64,000 nt of DNA from Salvator merianae (taxonomy: Eukaryota; Chordata; Lepidosauria; Squamata; Teiidae). A program made the position numbers and the translations under genes. Every line of letters starts with the position of its first letter. The stretch's first letter is position 1. This document shows, one piece after another, positions 36,845 to 47,325 of the stretch. The stretch lies in contig QVOM02000025.1 in assembly GCA_003586115.2 (NCBI GenBank), forward strand, positions 44,994,522 to 45,058,521, written 5' to 3'. Below the pieces are notes generated by a model. It saw nothing but the letters and a program-made list of their open reading frames with translations, had not been told where the DNA came from and did no database searches.

Positions 36845-37066
36845 GCTACTAGAATTGATGCCTAGGTACTGTCTCTAGGCTGGAGAGACAGGCAGGATGC
36901 CTCTAAAGGCCATTTGCAAAGAGTTGAGAGCAGGTGAAGGTTTTGCCTTTGTCTGCTGTTTAAGAATGCCCAGAAGCAATTGGTGAGCTACTGTGTGAGA
37001 CAGGATGCTGGACTAGATAGGCTGTGGCTGATCCAGCAGGGGTCTTCTTATGTTCTTATGTGTGCT
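36845..37066 (+). mobile_element. CR1-clade LINE 3' UTR
   Basis: GGCAGGATGCCTCTAAAGGC, then GAGAGCAGGTGAAGGTTTTG and GATGCTGGACTAGATAGGCT, ending …CAGCAGGGGTCTTCTTATGT. The same blocks occur in the - strand copy at 4414-4612 and in the + copy at 60285-60465. Only the 3' UTR and the last coding bases are present. Confidence 0.85.
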
Positions 37067-38945
37067 TTTGATCAGTTTAATTCAAACTGTAGAAGATTTT
37101 CTGCTGGAAGTTGGTAATGCTCTGATGATTTCAAAAGACCTTCAGATTTAAAAACTTGGCACCTTGTCACCAGCTCACCTATCTAGCAGGTCATTTGGGA
37201 GGACTGGATTCTTCTACAAACAGAAATATAGCAGATGTTGCTGTACAGAACTGCTTAGCAAAGGTAATAATGTTAGTGCTACTAAGACTGGAATATAAAA
37301 ACTGTGACTGTGTTTTTTTTTACATAGCCATTTAAAATTGGACCATTCTTACAGCTTAATGATTCTATGTAGAAATATAGGTGCAACTATGAACGTTTTA
37401 GCTTTTGAGGAATTGAAATGTAGTCTGCTTTTCTTATTTCTTTCCACTGCCTCCTTTCAAAGGAAACAGACGCATCCCTTTAACAGAATGACGTATGTCT
37501 CTGAGAATGATGTATCTCTAGTGTGGAGAAAAAAGGGTGCAAAAAAGAAGGATGCAAGAAAAAAAACCACCACACAAAGCTACTTGTCTGGGTGACAAGC
37601 CAATATACAATTCTCCTTAATAAGTTGATTACTGTTGTGCTTCCTAAACTTGTTATTCCACACTTGCAGTAAGAACTTTGGAGAAGGGGTGGCTGAAGCT
37701 ACATTCAGATAAGTAAAAGAGATCACATGGTAAGGGCCCATGGGGCATGGTGATGGCACATTGCTGCTCCTATCAGGCCAGCAGCCAGCCCAGGGCCAGG
37801 AAGACCACCCTTGAAAGCACCCTGCTGTTGTCTCTGCCAGAGCATTCTGAGGATACTTCCTACACTTTTGTGTCCACCCCAAAGGCATCTGGAGGGATGG
37901 CAGTGGTAGGGATGACTTACCTTTAGCATTTTCTACGTGGCACAATTATATGATGAACAGAATATGGCTGACTTCTGCAGCCATTTCCTGCCCTTTGCTT
38001 AATTGCACTGGGCAGAAATTTCAAGGAAGTCTGAAAGGCCAGGAGGCACTGCATGTGTACACACTATGCCTTCTGGACAGAGGCAGCCCTTTTTGGGGCA
38101 TGAAGATGCTGCCTGACCTGGGTAGGGAACATATTAACCTTTCAGTAACTTTACTTGGCCCTAAAAGACACCATTGCTTTTGGTATGTAGAAGTTGTGGG
38201 GTGATTAAGTAGACATGTTGTTACGTTTTAAACTGATCTAACCAGTTCAGCAGATAAATGAAACCGCTAATCATCCCTCAACCATCATTGGACTGATATG
38301 CAGGTGGTCTAAGTGGTAGTATTGGGCCCTCAGGGGGTTGACCAAGGATGAAACAGCTATCAGGCTAATGAACACTGCCTGGCCCTGATTTGCAGTCTTT
38401 GTCCTCAGAAATTAACCTTTGTGGTAGCAGAAGCACCGTGGTTGTATCAAGGGGAATAATGATTTGAACTCAGATTTCCTGGATGGAGGCCCAGCTCTTG
38501 GACAATAATAAATAGAGCTGGGTAACCAAATCTTTTGAGTCATGTGGATATTTGGAATTTTGGGGCTATGCCATTGGTTCAGTCTCCTAAGTTGCTTTTT
38601 CCCCATAGTCAGTGAATTGGGTAGATAGAAGACAGAAGATTGGTGGACCCTGCAATAAAGCATATTTTACTTGCCACTGGAAATCCCACCTCTCTGGGGT
38701 GTAGGGATAAGGTGGAGAAGGACAGTTGTTCCTGGGCTGCTCATGCAATCGACCATCCAGCTTCAACCCTACAGTGAAGTTGAGAAGTCCTGCTTCTGAG
38801 AGGCCCGTCCAAATGGACTTATTAACTTTCTTCTGTCTGATGCTGCTCCAAGCTTACTATATTCCTGCACTAATCTAATGTTAAAGCATAAAAAGGAAAT
38901 CCTGTGTGCAGGTGGCCTAATGGGTCTGTACTTTTCTCATTCAGC
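37067..38945. other. Unique DNA, no gene seen
   Basis: No supported exon or repeat. The - strand frame at 37580-37945 (121 codons) shows no domain. Confidence 0.4.
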
Positions 38946-38949
38946 TTTG

Positions 38950-39115
38950 TTAGGTGCCACTGATCTGAGGTCAACCTGTGTTGACTAGATGGAGCCTTCC
39001 ATGCAGTTTTCTTGACAGACACAGAAGTGGTTTACATTACTCTTTTTGCAGGAGGTGCTGAGGATTGAATCTATGATGCTTTGCTTTTCAGGTAAATTGT
39101 TTACCACTGTATGCT
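38950..39115 (+). mobile_element. BovB-type LINE/SINE 3' end
   Basis: GCCACTGATCTGAGGTCAAC, then a TCTTGACAGACACAGAAGTG block, then GGAGGTGCTGAGGATTGAA and 'TTTACCACTGTATGCTA'. This order is that of the 3' region shared by BovB and its dependent SINEs ('…CAGAAGTGGTTTGCCATT…GAACC…CTACCACTGAGC'). Confidence 0.65.
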
Positions 39116-39750
39116 AGACTGCAGTTTGTTGAACATGAACTTGCAGCTCACATTGTAATCCAGAGGGAGTGGGACCATGCTGTGCTGGCAATAATGTCAT
39201 TGCATGGCCCACAGAAATGTTGCTCTCTTTGTCCCTTTCCTGGGCTGTGCCAACTCTGAATGGGGCAAAACAAAGGTTTTTGTCCTGTTTGAGCTTGGCA
39301 GGACTGAAAGAAGGGGCAGGGAAAGCAGCCGGTCTGTAGGCCATGTGATGATGTCATTGCTAGTACAGCATGCTCCCCGCTCTGGGCTGCACTGGGAACT
39401 GGGAAAGAGAGCCCAATATTCAGAGAGAGCCCAGTAAACTCCTTTTTAAAAAAATTTTTTTAAAGTCTATTATTGTGTAATACAAATCATAACATCACAT
39501 TACAGAACAGAAAAACACACAAAACAACTGGGGGCATAGCATTCTGAAAATACTACCCTGTATGGGGTGGGATTTCACTCCAAAGCTAAAACATAAGACT
39601 ATACAGTTAACTTAAGCCAACTGAGGGAACCATGATTGTTTAGAAAAGCTGAAGTGTACAAAGGAGCGGATGTAGCTGCGGATGACTTCTAGCTGCCTCT
39701 ATTAATGGGGTCCATAGCCTAGTAAATTCTTTAAATTTCTTAGGTGCATT
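39116..39750. other. Unique DNA, no gene seen
   Basis: A/T homopolymer runs lie near 39445-39465. No gene supported. Confidence 0.4.
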
Positions 39751-39754
39751 TTTA

Positions 39755-40181
39755 GGCCTGTTTGCATCTAATGGCCTGATATGATGATAATAATAATACC
39801 ATATCAGGCTGCCATCCGCACTCCAAGGACTGGAAAAGGCCACAACTGGACCACCAGTTGTGCAGATGGCTCAACAGGCCAGATTGCCATGGTAATGGCC
39901 CCGGCAACATCTGCTGCTATGGCAATCTGGGCGCAGTATGCAACTGTGCAGCTATGCCACCATATCCACTCGCAGCATTGCACCCAAAAGAGGGTGCGGA
40001 CGGTGCTAACTGGGAGCTCACTAGCTGCTCCCAATCAAGCTATCGACAGCAGTTTAGTTGTCCACAGATAGTAATGTCTGGGAGCAGTTGTGAGCACTGT
40101 GGGATGCAATGGTGGTGGCATGCAGACAGACTCATCGAGTCAGCCTCTGATCACTCACTACCAGGTAAGTGCAAACAGGCC
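39755..40181. mobile_element. PIF/Harbinger-like element, 427-bp variant
   Basis: The left terminus GGCCTGTTTGCAT and inverted right terminus GGCCTGTTTGCACTTACC form short inverted repeats of the same style as the GGCCCTTTCTGCAC family. TTA precedes the left end but CTT follows the right, so the duplication is imperfect. The interior around 39985-40045 (AGAGGGTGCGGACGGTGCTA, then CTAGCTGCTCCCAATCAAGC) resembles 43990-44060 of the element at 43757. The 161-codon frame crossing it is not regarded as a gene. Confidence 0.55.
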
Positions 40182-41416
40182 CTTTCATTCCACTCCCCCC
40201 TTCCCACTTCTCTGACGTACAGAGCTGAAGGTGGAATTCAAATGCTCCCTTTCCCTACTAACCTGAGCTATGGTCTATTCCCTGTGGGCTATTTATTTAG
40301 TGGACGGGAGACTGCAGCAACATTGTGGAGAAGCAGCCCATGACCCTGTCCCTCAACTATCCAACTAGTTTATGCCAGAGCTTCTGCATGTAATTGTAGC
40401 GACATTACAGTCATGGGTTTGGTCACTGAAAAATGCAAAGAGAGGAACAAATGGGTTGACTCTCAAGCCTGTCCTCATGACAAAGGGAGAGATATCTACC
40501 CAGTCTACTGCTGCATGACCATACCTTTTAAAAATTGTAGTTTGATTATTTTAAGTGTTAAATGACAGATAAAAGCTTGGACAACAATGGATATATGAGG
40601 ATGTTAACATGTGATGTTTCTTTCTGAAACACCTTCAGTATTGTTGTCTCACATTTTACAAAGATCGCAGGTATCTTTTCTTGAGTCAGCAGTTCTGTTG
40701 TGGCAATCCGCATTTCTCTAACTCCACGTTAGCAGTAAAGAATTATGCTGAGGTACCAATATCATTCTCTTGCTATCGTGGTCTTCCCCACATCTAGCCC
40801 CAGTTTCTCAAGGTCATCCTTCAAGTGCATTTACCTTGCATTCTTAGCAGGCCAAGGATTTGTTTTTCCTCCTTCCTTGATCATGCGAGAGAAAATAGAT
40901 CAGGCATTTTTGTTTGCCTTTTTGAAACTTTTCTGATCTTTCTGATCCTTTTCATGCTCCTCTGGTTATTATGTAGGTCCTTAAGAATCACCAGTCTTTC
41001 TGTGATTTGAATTTTCCAGAGTTACCAAGTTATGTTGTTTGATGTTATAAGATAGGCTACTTGTTTGTGCTTTATTAAAATTTTAGTCACCACTTGGAAC
41101 TTTTATAGGAGGAGTTCTCTCAGAAGCATACTTGTGGAGAACTGGCCCCATTTTCTGTCAACATTTGTTAACAACTCAGATGACACAGTGTTTCCTTTGG
41201 TTAAGCATCCAGAGGAGAAGATTAGAATGGGCTTAGTCTAAAATGAGCAACATTACATCAAGTCCTTCTTTAAAATGTTTTGCTCTAATCTGTGTCACCA
41301 CTGGAACTGAAGATATGAAAAATATGAATGTTTTCTTGAAGTACATTTCTTCTTCTTTGAGAGAATGGGGGATCTTGATGGTAGCCAAACAAAAGTATGA
41401 TTGAGATCACTGAAGA
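40182..41416. other. Unique DNA, no gene seen
   Basis: No supported feature. Confidence 0.4.
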
Positions 41417-41419
41417 TAA

Positions 41420-41573
41420 GACCCTTTCTGCACTGGGCCTTATTCTGGATTATATCCCAGAATATAGGGGCTGCCGTCTGCATGCTGGGAGGCTGCCGTA
41501 ATCTGTACCAACATGAGGATGGTAGGCCTCTATTCCGGGATATAATCCAGAATAAGGCCAGTGCAGAAAAGCC
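41420..41573. mobile_element. PIF/Harbinger-like MITE (copy 2) with TAA duplication
   Basis: A 154-bp element. The left end is GACCCTTTCTGCACTGGGCC followed by TTATTCTGGATTATATCCCA. The right end is the inverted GGCTTTTCTGCACTGGCC with the same TTATTCTGGATTATATCCC. It is flanked by TAA at 41417-41419 and 41574-41576. A 3-bp TWA duplication with GGSCC-type ends fits PIF/Harbinger. There is no coding capacity, so any movement would have depended on a transposase encoded elsewhere. Confidence 0.85.
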
Positions 41574-41814
41574 TAAGTCAGAGCTCTGCTACTAGTTCAG
41601 ACAAAAAAGTATCTAGTATACTGGTGGGCTCAAAATCCACAATCTTCACAGTCAGACGAATTAACACTTTTTTTCATGCTGATCTTCTCTGGTTTAGCAA
41701 AGACTGTTTACAATTCTCTGAGTGTGTCCCTAGTGCAGCAGCTATATAAACAGACATATCTTTATAAATATATGAATATGAAGGTATCTTTGTGTATAAT
41801 TCACTCCATGCATC

Positions 41815-41872
41815 TGATGAAGTAGGCTTAGCCTCTCTCTGTTAGTCTCTAAGGCGCTACTGTACCCCTTGC
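41815..41872 (+). mobile_element. Fragment of a common sauropsid repeat (class unassigned)
   Basis: CATCTGATGAAGTAGGCTTA, then TCTGTTAGTCTCTAAGGCGC and TACTGTACCCC. This is the degraded form of a terminal segment common in reptile genomes ('…GATGAAGTGGGCT…TTAGTCTCTAAGGTGCCAC…'). Confidence 0.5.
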
Positions 41873-41930
41873 TTTGTGTATAATTGTCAATGAAGATATT
41901 TATAAATCCTGAACTACAAATCTACCTATG

Positions 41931-41950
41931 AATATATATATATATATATA
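41931..41950. repeat. (TA)n microsatellite
   Basis: About ten TA units. Confidence 0.95.
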
Positions 41951-43315
41951 CTCTGATTCCCTACAATGTGTTTTATGATAGTATGTCTTCAGTGGAATCA
42001 CTATAGATAATTTGATTCATACTGCAAAATCCAATATGTTAAGTAGGACACCTCCCCTGCTCTAATTACACTATGTTGCTCTTTATTTGAAATTTGCATG
42101 CAACTTAGATCTTTGTCTTCAAACTACAAAATAGACTTGTCCCATATATAATGCTATGTGGTCTGATTCTTGCAAACAACTGCCTTGTGCAAAATTGTGT
42201 TACGCAGGTAATTGCTACCTATGGAAATCTGGGCTGGGGAAACTACACATAGACCCAATCTACTGATATGCGCCAATGGTGCTGCAGAGGCAAAATTGCT
42301 TAATTGCAAATTTCCAGGTTCACATTTTACCTACTGTGTTAGAGCAAAAGTATATCATACAAACCTGTGTTATATGAAGGATGATTACATGTGATTTCAC
42401 CACCAACAACTCAAAATATTTCTTTAATGAGCCAAACCATTATCTCCTTACTTCTTATCAATGAAAGGTAATGTGTATCGCAACAACATTCATTTTTCTT
42501 TCCTTTGCCTATCCATCCATCCATCCATCAATCTATCCTTCCTTCCCTCTAAACACAATTTTTATCCACTTAATCTTCACAGTCACCTGAAATGAAGTCT
42601 GCATTTATATAATTGCATTTAATCACTCCATCTATTGTTACCTATCCTAGTTTCTTCATCTCCTCCTACTTAATTATTTCTTCAGTAGTGAAATGTAAAA
42701 AATCAGTAGGCACTGTTGATACAATTAGTTGACCTTTTTCCCCCTTACAAAAGTCTCTGAAGTGTTTTGGTACAGCTTACACTGAAAAGTGTGTTGGGGC
42801 CATGCTGTCCTAATTTGGGCTGGGCTGAAATTTGTATCATAATTGTATCATAATAGGGCACCAATCACTACCCAAAGGAATGATCTAAAAGTCCAATCTC
42901 ATTGGATTTGTTTTTGCTTCATGGGGCTGCCTTCGAAAAGCATTCGAAGTCTTATTCTCCCAAAGTCTATCTTATTTTAATTAAATTAATATAGCCACCT
43001 AACAATCAAAGTTTATACTGTTTAGGACCAGATTATCTACAGGGCTGGCTTTTTTGATGTGATCCTACAGGTTCACATGTAAGACCTCTTGTATTTTATT
43101 GCTGCTGTTTAAACTGGTTTTACCTGTTGGCCTGTTGCTCTTTCTTGACGTATTTAATTAGGCTTATGTTAATAGCTATGAAGAATGAAAGAGAAATAAG
43201 AAGTTCAGAAGAATAAATAGATAAATAATAACTAAGAGATTTGGAATGAGCTGCAAGTTTACACCCCTTACTTTTCTTCATCTTTCTTCTCTTAAATTCT
43301 TCTTTTTCCCCTTTT
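41951..43315. other. Unique AT-rich DNA, no gene seen
   Basis: No gene supported. It contains the short (ATCC)n tract listed separately. Confidence 0.4.
42509..42529. repeat. (ATCC)n microsatellite
   Basis: About five ATCC units, followed by degenerate units to about 42547. Confidence 0.9.
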
Positions 43316-43317
43316 CA

Positions 43318-43735
43318 GCTTAATATAGTAGGAACCTTGAATGTTAGATCTACGAACCAAGGTTAGCTGGATGTGGTCAAACATCAGATGTCAAGAAGAC
43401 TAAACATAGACATCTTGGGAATCAGTCTACTGTTGTGGGCAAGAATCCCTCAGAAGGAATGGGGTATCTCTTATAGGCAATTAAAGAATGAAACAAGCAG
43501 TACTAGGTTGCAGTCGTAAAAATGATAGGATGATTTCCATTCAAATCTAAAGCAAACCGCTCTACATCACAGTAATCCAAGTCTGTGTTCCATGGATGAC
43601 AAAGAGGCTGAAGTTGAGCAGTTCCATAAAGGCCTGCAACACCTTCAAGAATTTATACCAAAAAATATATCGCTTTTATCATAGGAGTCTAAAATGCTAA
43701 AGTAGGAAATCAAAAGCCTAAATTTTGCAAGAAGA
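43318..43735 (+). pseudogene. RTE-BovB endonuclease-domain remnant
   Basis: The first part encodes TLNVRSTNQG, then, after a stop in place of Lys (TAG), LDVVKHQMSRRLNIDILGIS. This is the N-terminal block of the BovB ORF2 endonuclease ('NVRSMNQGKLD.VK.EM.R.NIDILGIS'). Later, near 43600-43665, EVEQFHKGLQHLQEFIPKN follows the BovB block 'EVEQFYEDLQ.LL..TPK.D'. Frame shifts and stops interrupt it, and the catalytic 'GDWNAKVG' block is not intact. It is 5'- and 3'-truncated. A PIF/Harbinger-like element begins 20 bases after it ends. Confidence 0.85.
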
Positions 43736-43756
43736 AGCTAATGGAACTGAGACATA

Positions 43757-44175
43757 GGGTGTTTTTGCACTTTCCATGTTAGAATGAGATAATTATCACA
43801 TTCTAATGTGGAATTGACCCCACAGCATGGACACCATCTGCACTGCAGGGGCCTCAACAGGAATTCGAGCAGGATTCTGCTTCCTGATGTTCACCATGAC
43901 AGCAACTGGGAAGCATCTGTCTACTGTCATGGTGACCAGCAGTTCTGCAGAGCACACAGGCGTGATCACAGGTGCAGCCACAGTGCATTTGCACCAAGGA
44001 ACAGGTGCTAATACACTTGACCAGGAGCAGGACAGCTGCTCCTGGTCAAGCTGTGGAACACAAATTAGTGCCCCACAGCTATAGCTGCTCCCAGTCACAC
44101 AGGCCTCCACAAAGTGTGGAGACACTTTGTTAGTAAGCATCCCTGATGCTTGCTAGCTCAAAGTATGAAAAGGCC
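43757..44175. mobile_element. PIF/Harbinger-like element, 419-bp variant
   Basis: The left end GGGTGTTTTTGCACTTTCCA and the inverted right end GGGCCTTTTCATACTTTGAG match the family style. The flanks are ATA and ATG, a possible decayed 3-bp duplication. Two internal palindromes are visible: TTAGAATG…CATTCTAA (about 43778-43805) and CTTGACCAGGAGCAG…CTGCTCCTGGTCAAG (about 44018-44052). The mirrored frames crossing it are not genes. Confidence 0.6.
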
Positions 44176-44302
44176 CATGGTCAGCAGCACGAAGTTATTA
44201 CTTAATGAAAGAGGTGAATATACAACATTGAAACAATTTGTAAATTACAGCTAAGTGGATCTCAACTGAAACTAATATGTTTTAATGTGTTTCTAAAATA
44301 AA

Positions 44303-44516
44303 GGTTATGTTCAGACATAAGAAAAAGGGTACCTCAGAGGTGCCTCAGAAAGACAGTGTGAGACACTCATGTTCCCAACCAACTTTTTTAGTACAGGATG
44401 TTCATAGGAGTGGGAAGGGGCAGACTGGTGTGTGAACAATCCCACCTTGAAGCATTCTCTAAGCCACCTCAGAGGCACCTCAAAGATGCTTTTTTTTGCT
44501 GTTTCTGATCACAGCC
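44303..44516. mobile_element. 214-bp MITE with 50-bp terminal inverted repeats
   Basis: The left arm is GGTTATGTTCAGACATAAGA then AAAAGGGTACCTCAGAGGTG. The inverted right arm is GGCTGTGATCAGAAACAGCA then TTTGAGGTGCCTCTGAGGTG. The arms share a start, the 'TCAGA' block and 'GAGGTGCCTC'. It is flanked by AAA on both sides, too simple to prove a duplication. Superfamily undetermined. Confidence 0.6.
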
Positions 44517-45985
44517 AAAGCAAGAATATATTACAGGTACATCAAAGAGCCACTGTTGGCTATATCAACTTTTATTTGTCTGTAGTATAATTCTGTGCAA
44601 CTGTACTTAGAAAGAAAGCCTCACTTTATTCAGTGGTTCATTCTCTCAGGTAATTGTATGAACAGGATAGTAGCTGAAGTTCTAAGAACATTTTCTTGGG
44701 AATGAGACTTAAATCACAGAAGATGTATTTTGAATAGGAATATCAAAGTTCTGGTATTAAAAACTCCAAAAAAGTAGCACTATGTCTGCATTCACACACC
44801 TAAAACAAGAACCATAAAAGTGTCTATAAGTTGGTAACGTGTACCAGTGTTCTCATCCAATTCTTATTCCAGCAACTAAGCTAGCAAAGTTTCATCTGTG
44901 GAATCACACAATTTGCTATAGTTTAGGGACTAATTACATGCAAGTTTTTGTTCAATGTGAAATCTACAATTCTTTGCTGGTCCAGAGTCAATGATTTATG
45001 ATAGCCAAAGCTTGCTTTCCCTCAGGTTTGGGCTTCCCATAAATTTTTGTTTTCTAGATATGATGCTAACACTTCAGTTATTTCTCCCCGTTCCTTAAAT
45101 TGTTCCATTTGGTGCACCATTCGCTATAATTCTCTAGAACACATTACAATTTCTTGTGGCACTATCAATCTTCTTTTAATTTTGGTCATTTATTGGCCTC
45201 TTGCTCTTAGTTCAAAATTTCTTCCAGATTCTCACTTCTTTTCCTCTGTCACTACAGATTTGTGGGTTGAGCTGTCTTTGTTTCCTGACCCCCAGTGATT
45301 AGTGCATTCAGATCGGTATCTCTAATGATTTACTTACATGCTGTTGAAGGGATCTGTTACACAGGGCAAGTTTCATACATCATCCGTTTAGAGCTTGTTC
45401 ATTTAATGGCTGAGCTTTTGCTCACAAGAAATAATTTCCCCTCTTTGTTAGGTGTTGCAAGCTTCTGGTGCTGACTTCCTTGTACACAGATCATTATAAC
45501 TTGTATTCCTTACATCAGTTGCTCGATTCAACTGCATTTTCCTAGCTAGTCAAGTTGGAAAAATAATGTCAAGCCCCAAGGCTTCTGGGCTCCTCTTGTA
45601 GCAATCACACTGTGAGTTTATTCTCTCGGTCTCAGTGCCATACCATGATTTCAAATGAAGTGTAAAGGACCAAGGAAAGACATTCTTTGTGACTTGTCTA
45701 GTTTGACTGCTATATCTTGTCAACAGGATTCAGGCCTCCCAAATCATACTGTATATTAACATAAAAATTGCTTCCTCTCCACCACACACACATTCATTGT
45801 CATTAGAAAAATGGCACAAGACAAAAACAGATTACCAGCAATGCCTGCAGGAAAATAATGTGAATCATCTTGAGGTCAGAGACTGCTTAATGCCTGTTCT
45901 TCCCTGGACCATTATCAGTGGTTAGTTAGCCTTAGAAGGCCTGAGATGTTTGTGAATACGCCAGCATCAAAATGCTGGTGATGTC
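44517..45985. other. Unique DNA, no gene seen
   Basis: No supported feature other than a small palindrome CCAGCATCAAAATGCTGG at 45961-45978. Confidence 0.4.
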
Positions 45986-45988
45986 TTA

Positions 45989-46132
45989 GGGCCTTTCTGT
46001 ACTGGGCCTTATTTCAGAATATATCTTGAAATAGGGACATGCTGCCGCATGCTAATGCAGACTACAGCCTGGGGCCTGCCGTAGACTACATTTCAGTTAT
46101 ATTCCGGAATAAGGCCCAGTGGAGAAGGGGTC
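45989..46132. mobile_element. PIF/Harbinger-like MITE (copy 3) with TTA duplication
   Basis: A 144-bp element. The left end is GGGCCTTTCTGTACTGGGCC then TTATTTCAG. The inverted right end is GACCCCTTCTCCACTGGGCC then TTATTCCGG. TTA lies on each side at 45986-45988 and 46133-46135. This is the second copy with a clean TWA duplication and supports the PIF/Harbinger assignment for the family. Confidence 0.82.
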
Positions 46133-46329
46133 TTAGCATTTTAACTCTTGGAAGTGGCCTAACTTAAAGCAAACAGAGCAGTCTGTATTAGGACAAGGTT
46201 CTTTGAATGCTTTATCAGCTCCCTGTGTGTACTGTGTGTCAGAAGCATTGTGCTTTTAACTTCCACGTGGCAAACCGAAGTTCTACCAGTAAAGGCTTTC
46301 CTAATCAGATAAACTTTATCGTAGGCATT

Positions 46330-46484
46330 TGTTGTAGTTTTTGGGCTGTTGTGCTGTGTTCTATAGTTCTTCTGAGAAACTAAGTTTTCGGACATAGCTA
46401 CAATGTCCATCGTAGCTATATTCGAAAGCTAAGGTTCTCAGAAAAACAATAGAACAGGCGCAACAGCCCAAAAACTACAACAAT
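46330..46484. repeat. Head-to-head inverted repeat, arms of about 75 bp
   Basis: The left arm TGTTGTAGTTTTTGGGCTGT runs inward through GTTCTATAGTTCTTCTGAGA to GCTACAATG. The right arm mirrors it and ends CAACAGCCCAAAAACTACAA. The centre is near 46406. Each arm is a copy of the retroelement terminal segment at 11800-11870. Sequence beyond the right arm (GAGACTGAAACCGGCTGTGA) continues as in that copy, so two copies meet head to head. Confidence 0.8.
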
Positions 46485-46520
46485 GAGACTGAAACCGGCT
46501 GTGAAAGCCTGCTTTCTACC

Positions 46521-47089
46521 ATTTATCACAGGCAGTTGGGAAAACGGAAATGTTTTATATCCTTCAACTTCCCAAAGAATTTTTTTAAGATTTAGAATCT
46601 GTAAGATAGAGGCATTCATTGTTTTAAGCTACATTTACTCTCTTACATTTAACTTTACTGTTTTTGACAAGGTGTTTTGAACAGTGCAGAAAGTTGGGGG
46701 TAAACACTTTCAATGAACGCTTTCTGAAAGACCTACAGAACCTTGTATGTCTTCCCAATATTTATTGCTTCCTTCCTGCATCAGTTGGTTCTGTAACTTT
46801 TTCTCTATCATAATTCCAGGCAATTCAGGATCATATTGTGCATGTGGTAATTTCCTAGGAAAAAATGACCAGTTGGATAGTCAGCCGATAAATGATCAGA
46901 TAAGGCATCTAAATTGACTAGCAATTTAGAATGTGAGTAGTGCTTTCCCTATCATTCTTTTCTTACATGTGGACCATAAGGCAATACTGTAGTGCTGCTG
47001 CCTGAATGCCATGGGTAACTCCCTACTGATCCCAGTACACCTGCATTAACACTGCATCTCTAGCACCCAGTTTCCAATTAAAATGGCCA
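46521..47089. other. Unique DNA, no gene seen
   Basis: No supported feature. Confidence 0.4.
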
Positions 47090-47325
47090 GTATTTGCAGG
47101 CTGTGACACCAGCCCATGGTGGCTGATGGCAGAGAAGAAGGCAATGGTATCAGGATTGTTTTTGGTGCCACTGAGTTGAGATCATTTCCTGGTTTCTTCA
47201 TCAACACATCCATGCAGTCTTCCCAGCAGATAGGGACGTGGTTTGCCATTAACCTTCCCCCAGGAACACACTAGAGATCAAATCTGGGATCCTCTACTTT
47301 CCAGGCAGAGGTTTGGGGCTATTTG
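47090..47325 (+). mobile_element. BovB-type LINE/SINE 3' end
   Basis: It includes GTGCCACTGAGTTGAGATCA at about 47166, TCCATGCAGTCTTCCCAGCA at about 47209, ACGTGGTTTGCCATTAACCT, and a GATCAAATCTGGGATCCTCT block. This is the motif order of the BovB/dependent-SINE 3' end and the same family as 11905, 38950 and 49965. Confidence 0.6.

Noticed and set aside
39858..40343. 161-codon frame on the + strand
   Set aside because: Most of it lies inside a non-autonomous TIR element and runs past its right end. No transposase or other domain is visible.
42509..42547. CRISPR-like array
   Set aside because: The repeats are 4-bp tandem units without spacers, and the DNA is vertebrate.
43796..44140. 114-codon - strand and overlapping + strand frames
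   Set aside because: Inside the TIR element at 43757-44175. The GC-rich internal palindromes give open frames in several phases.
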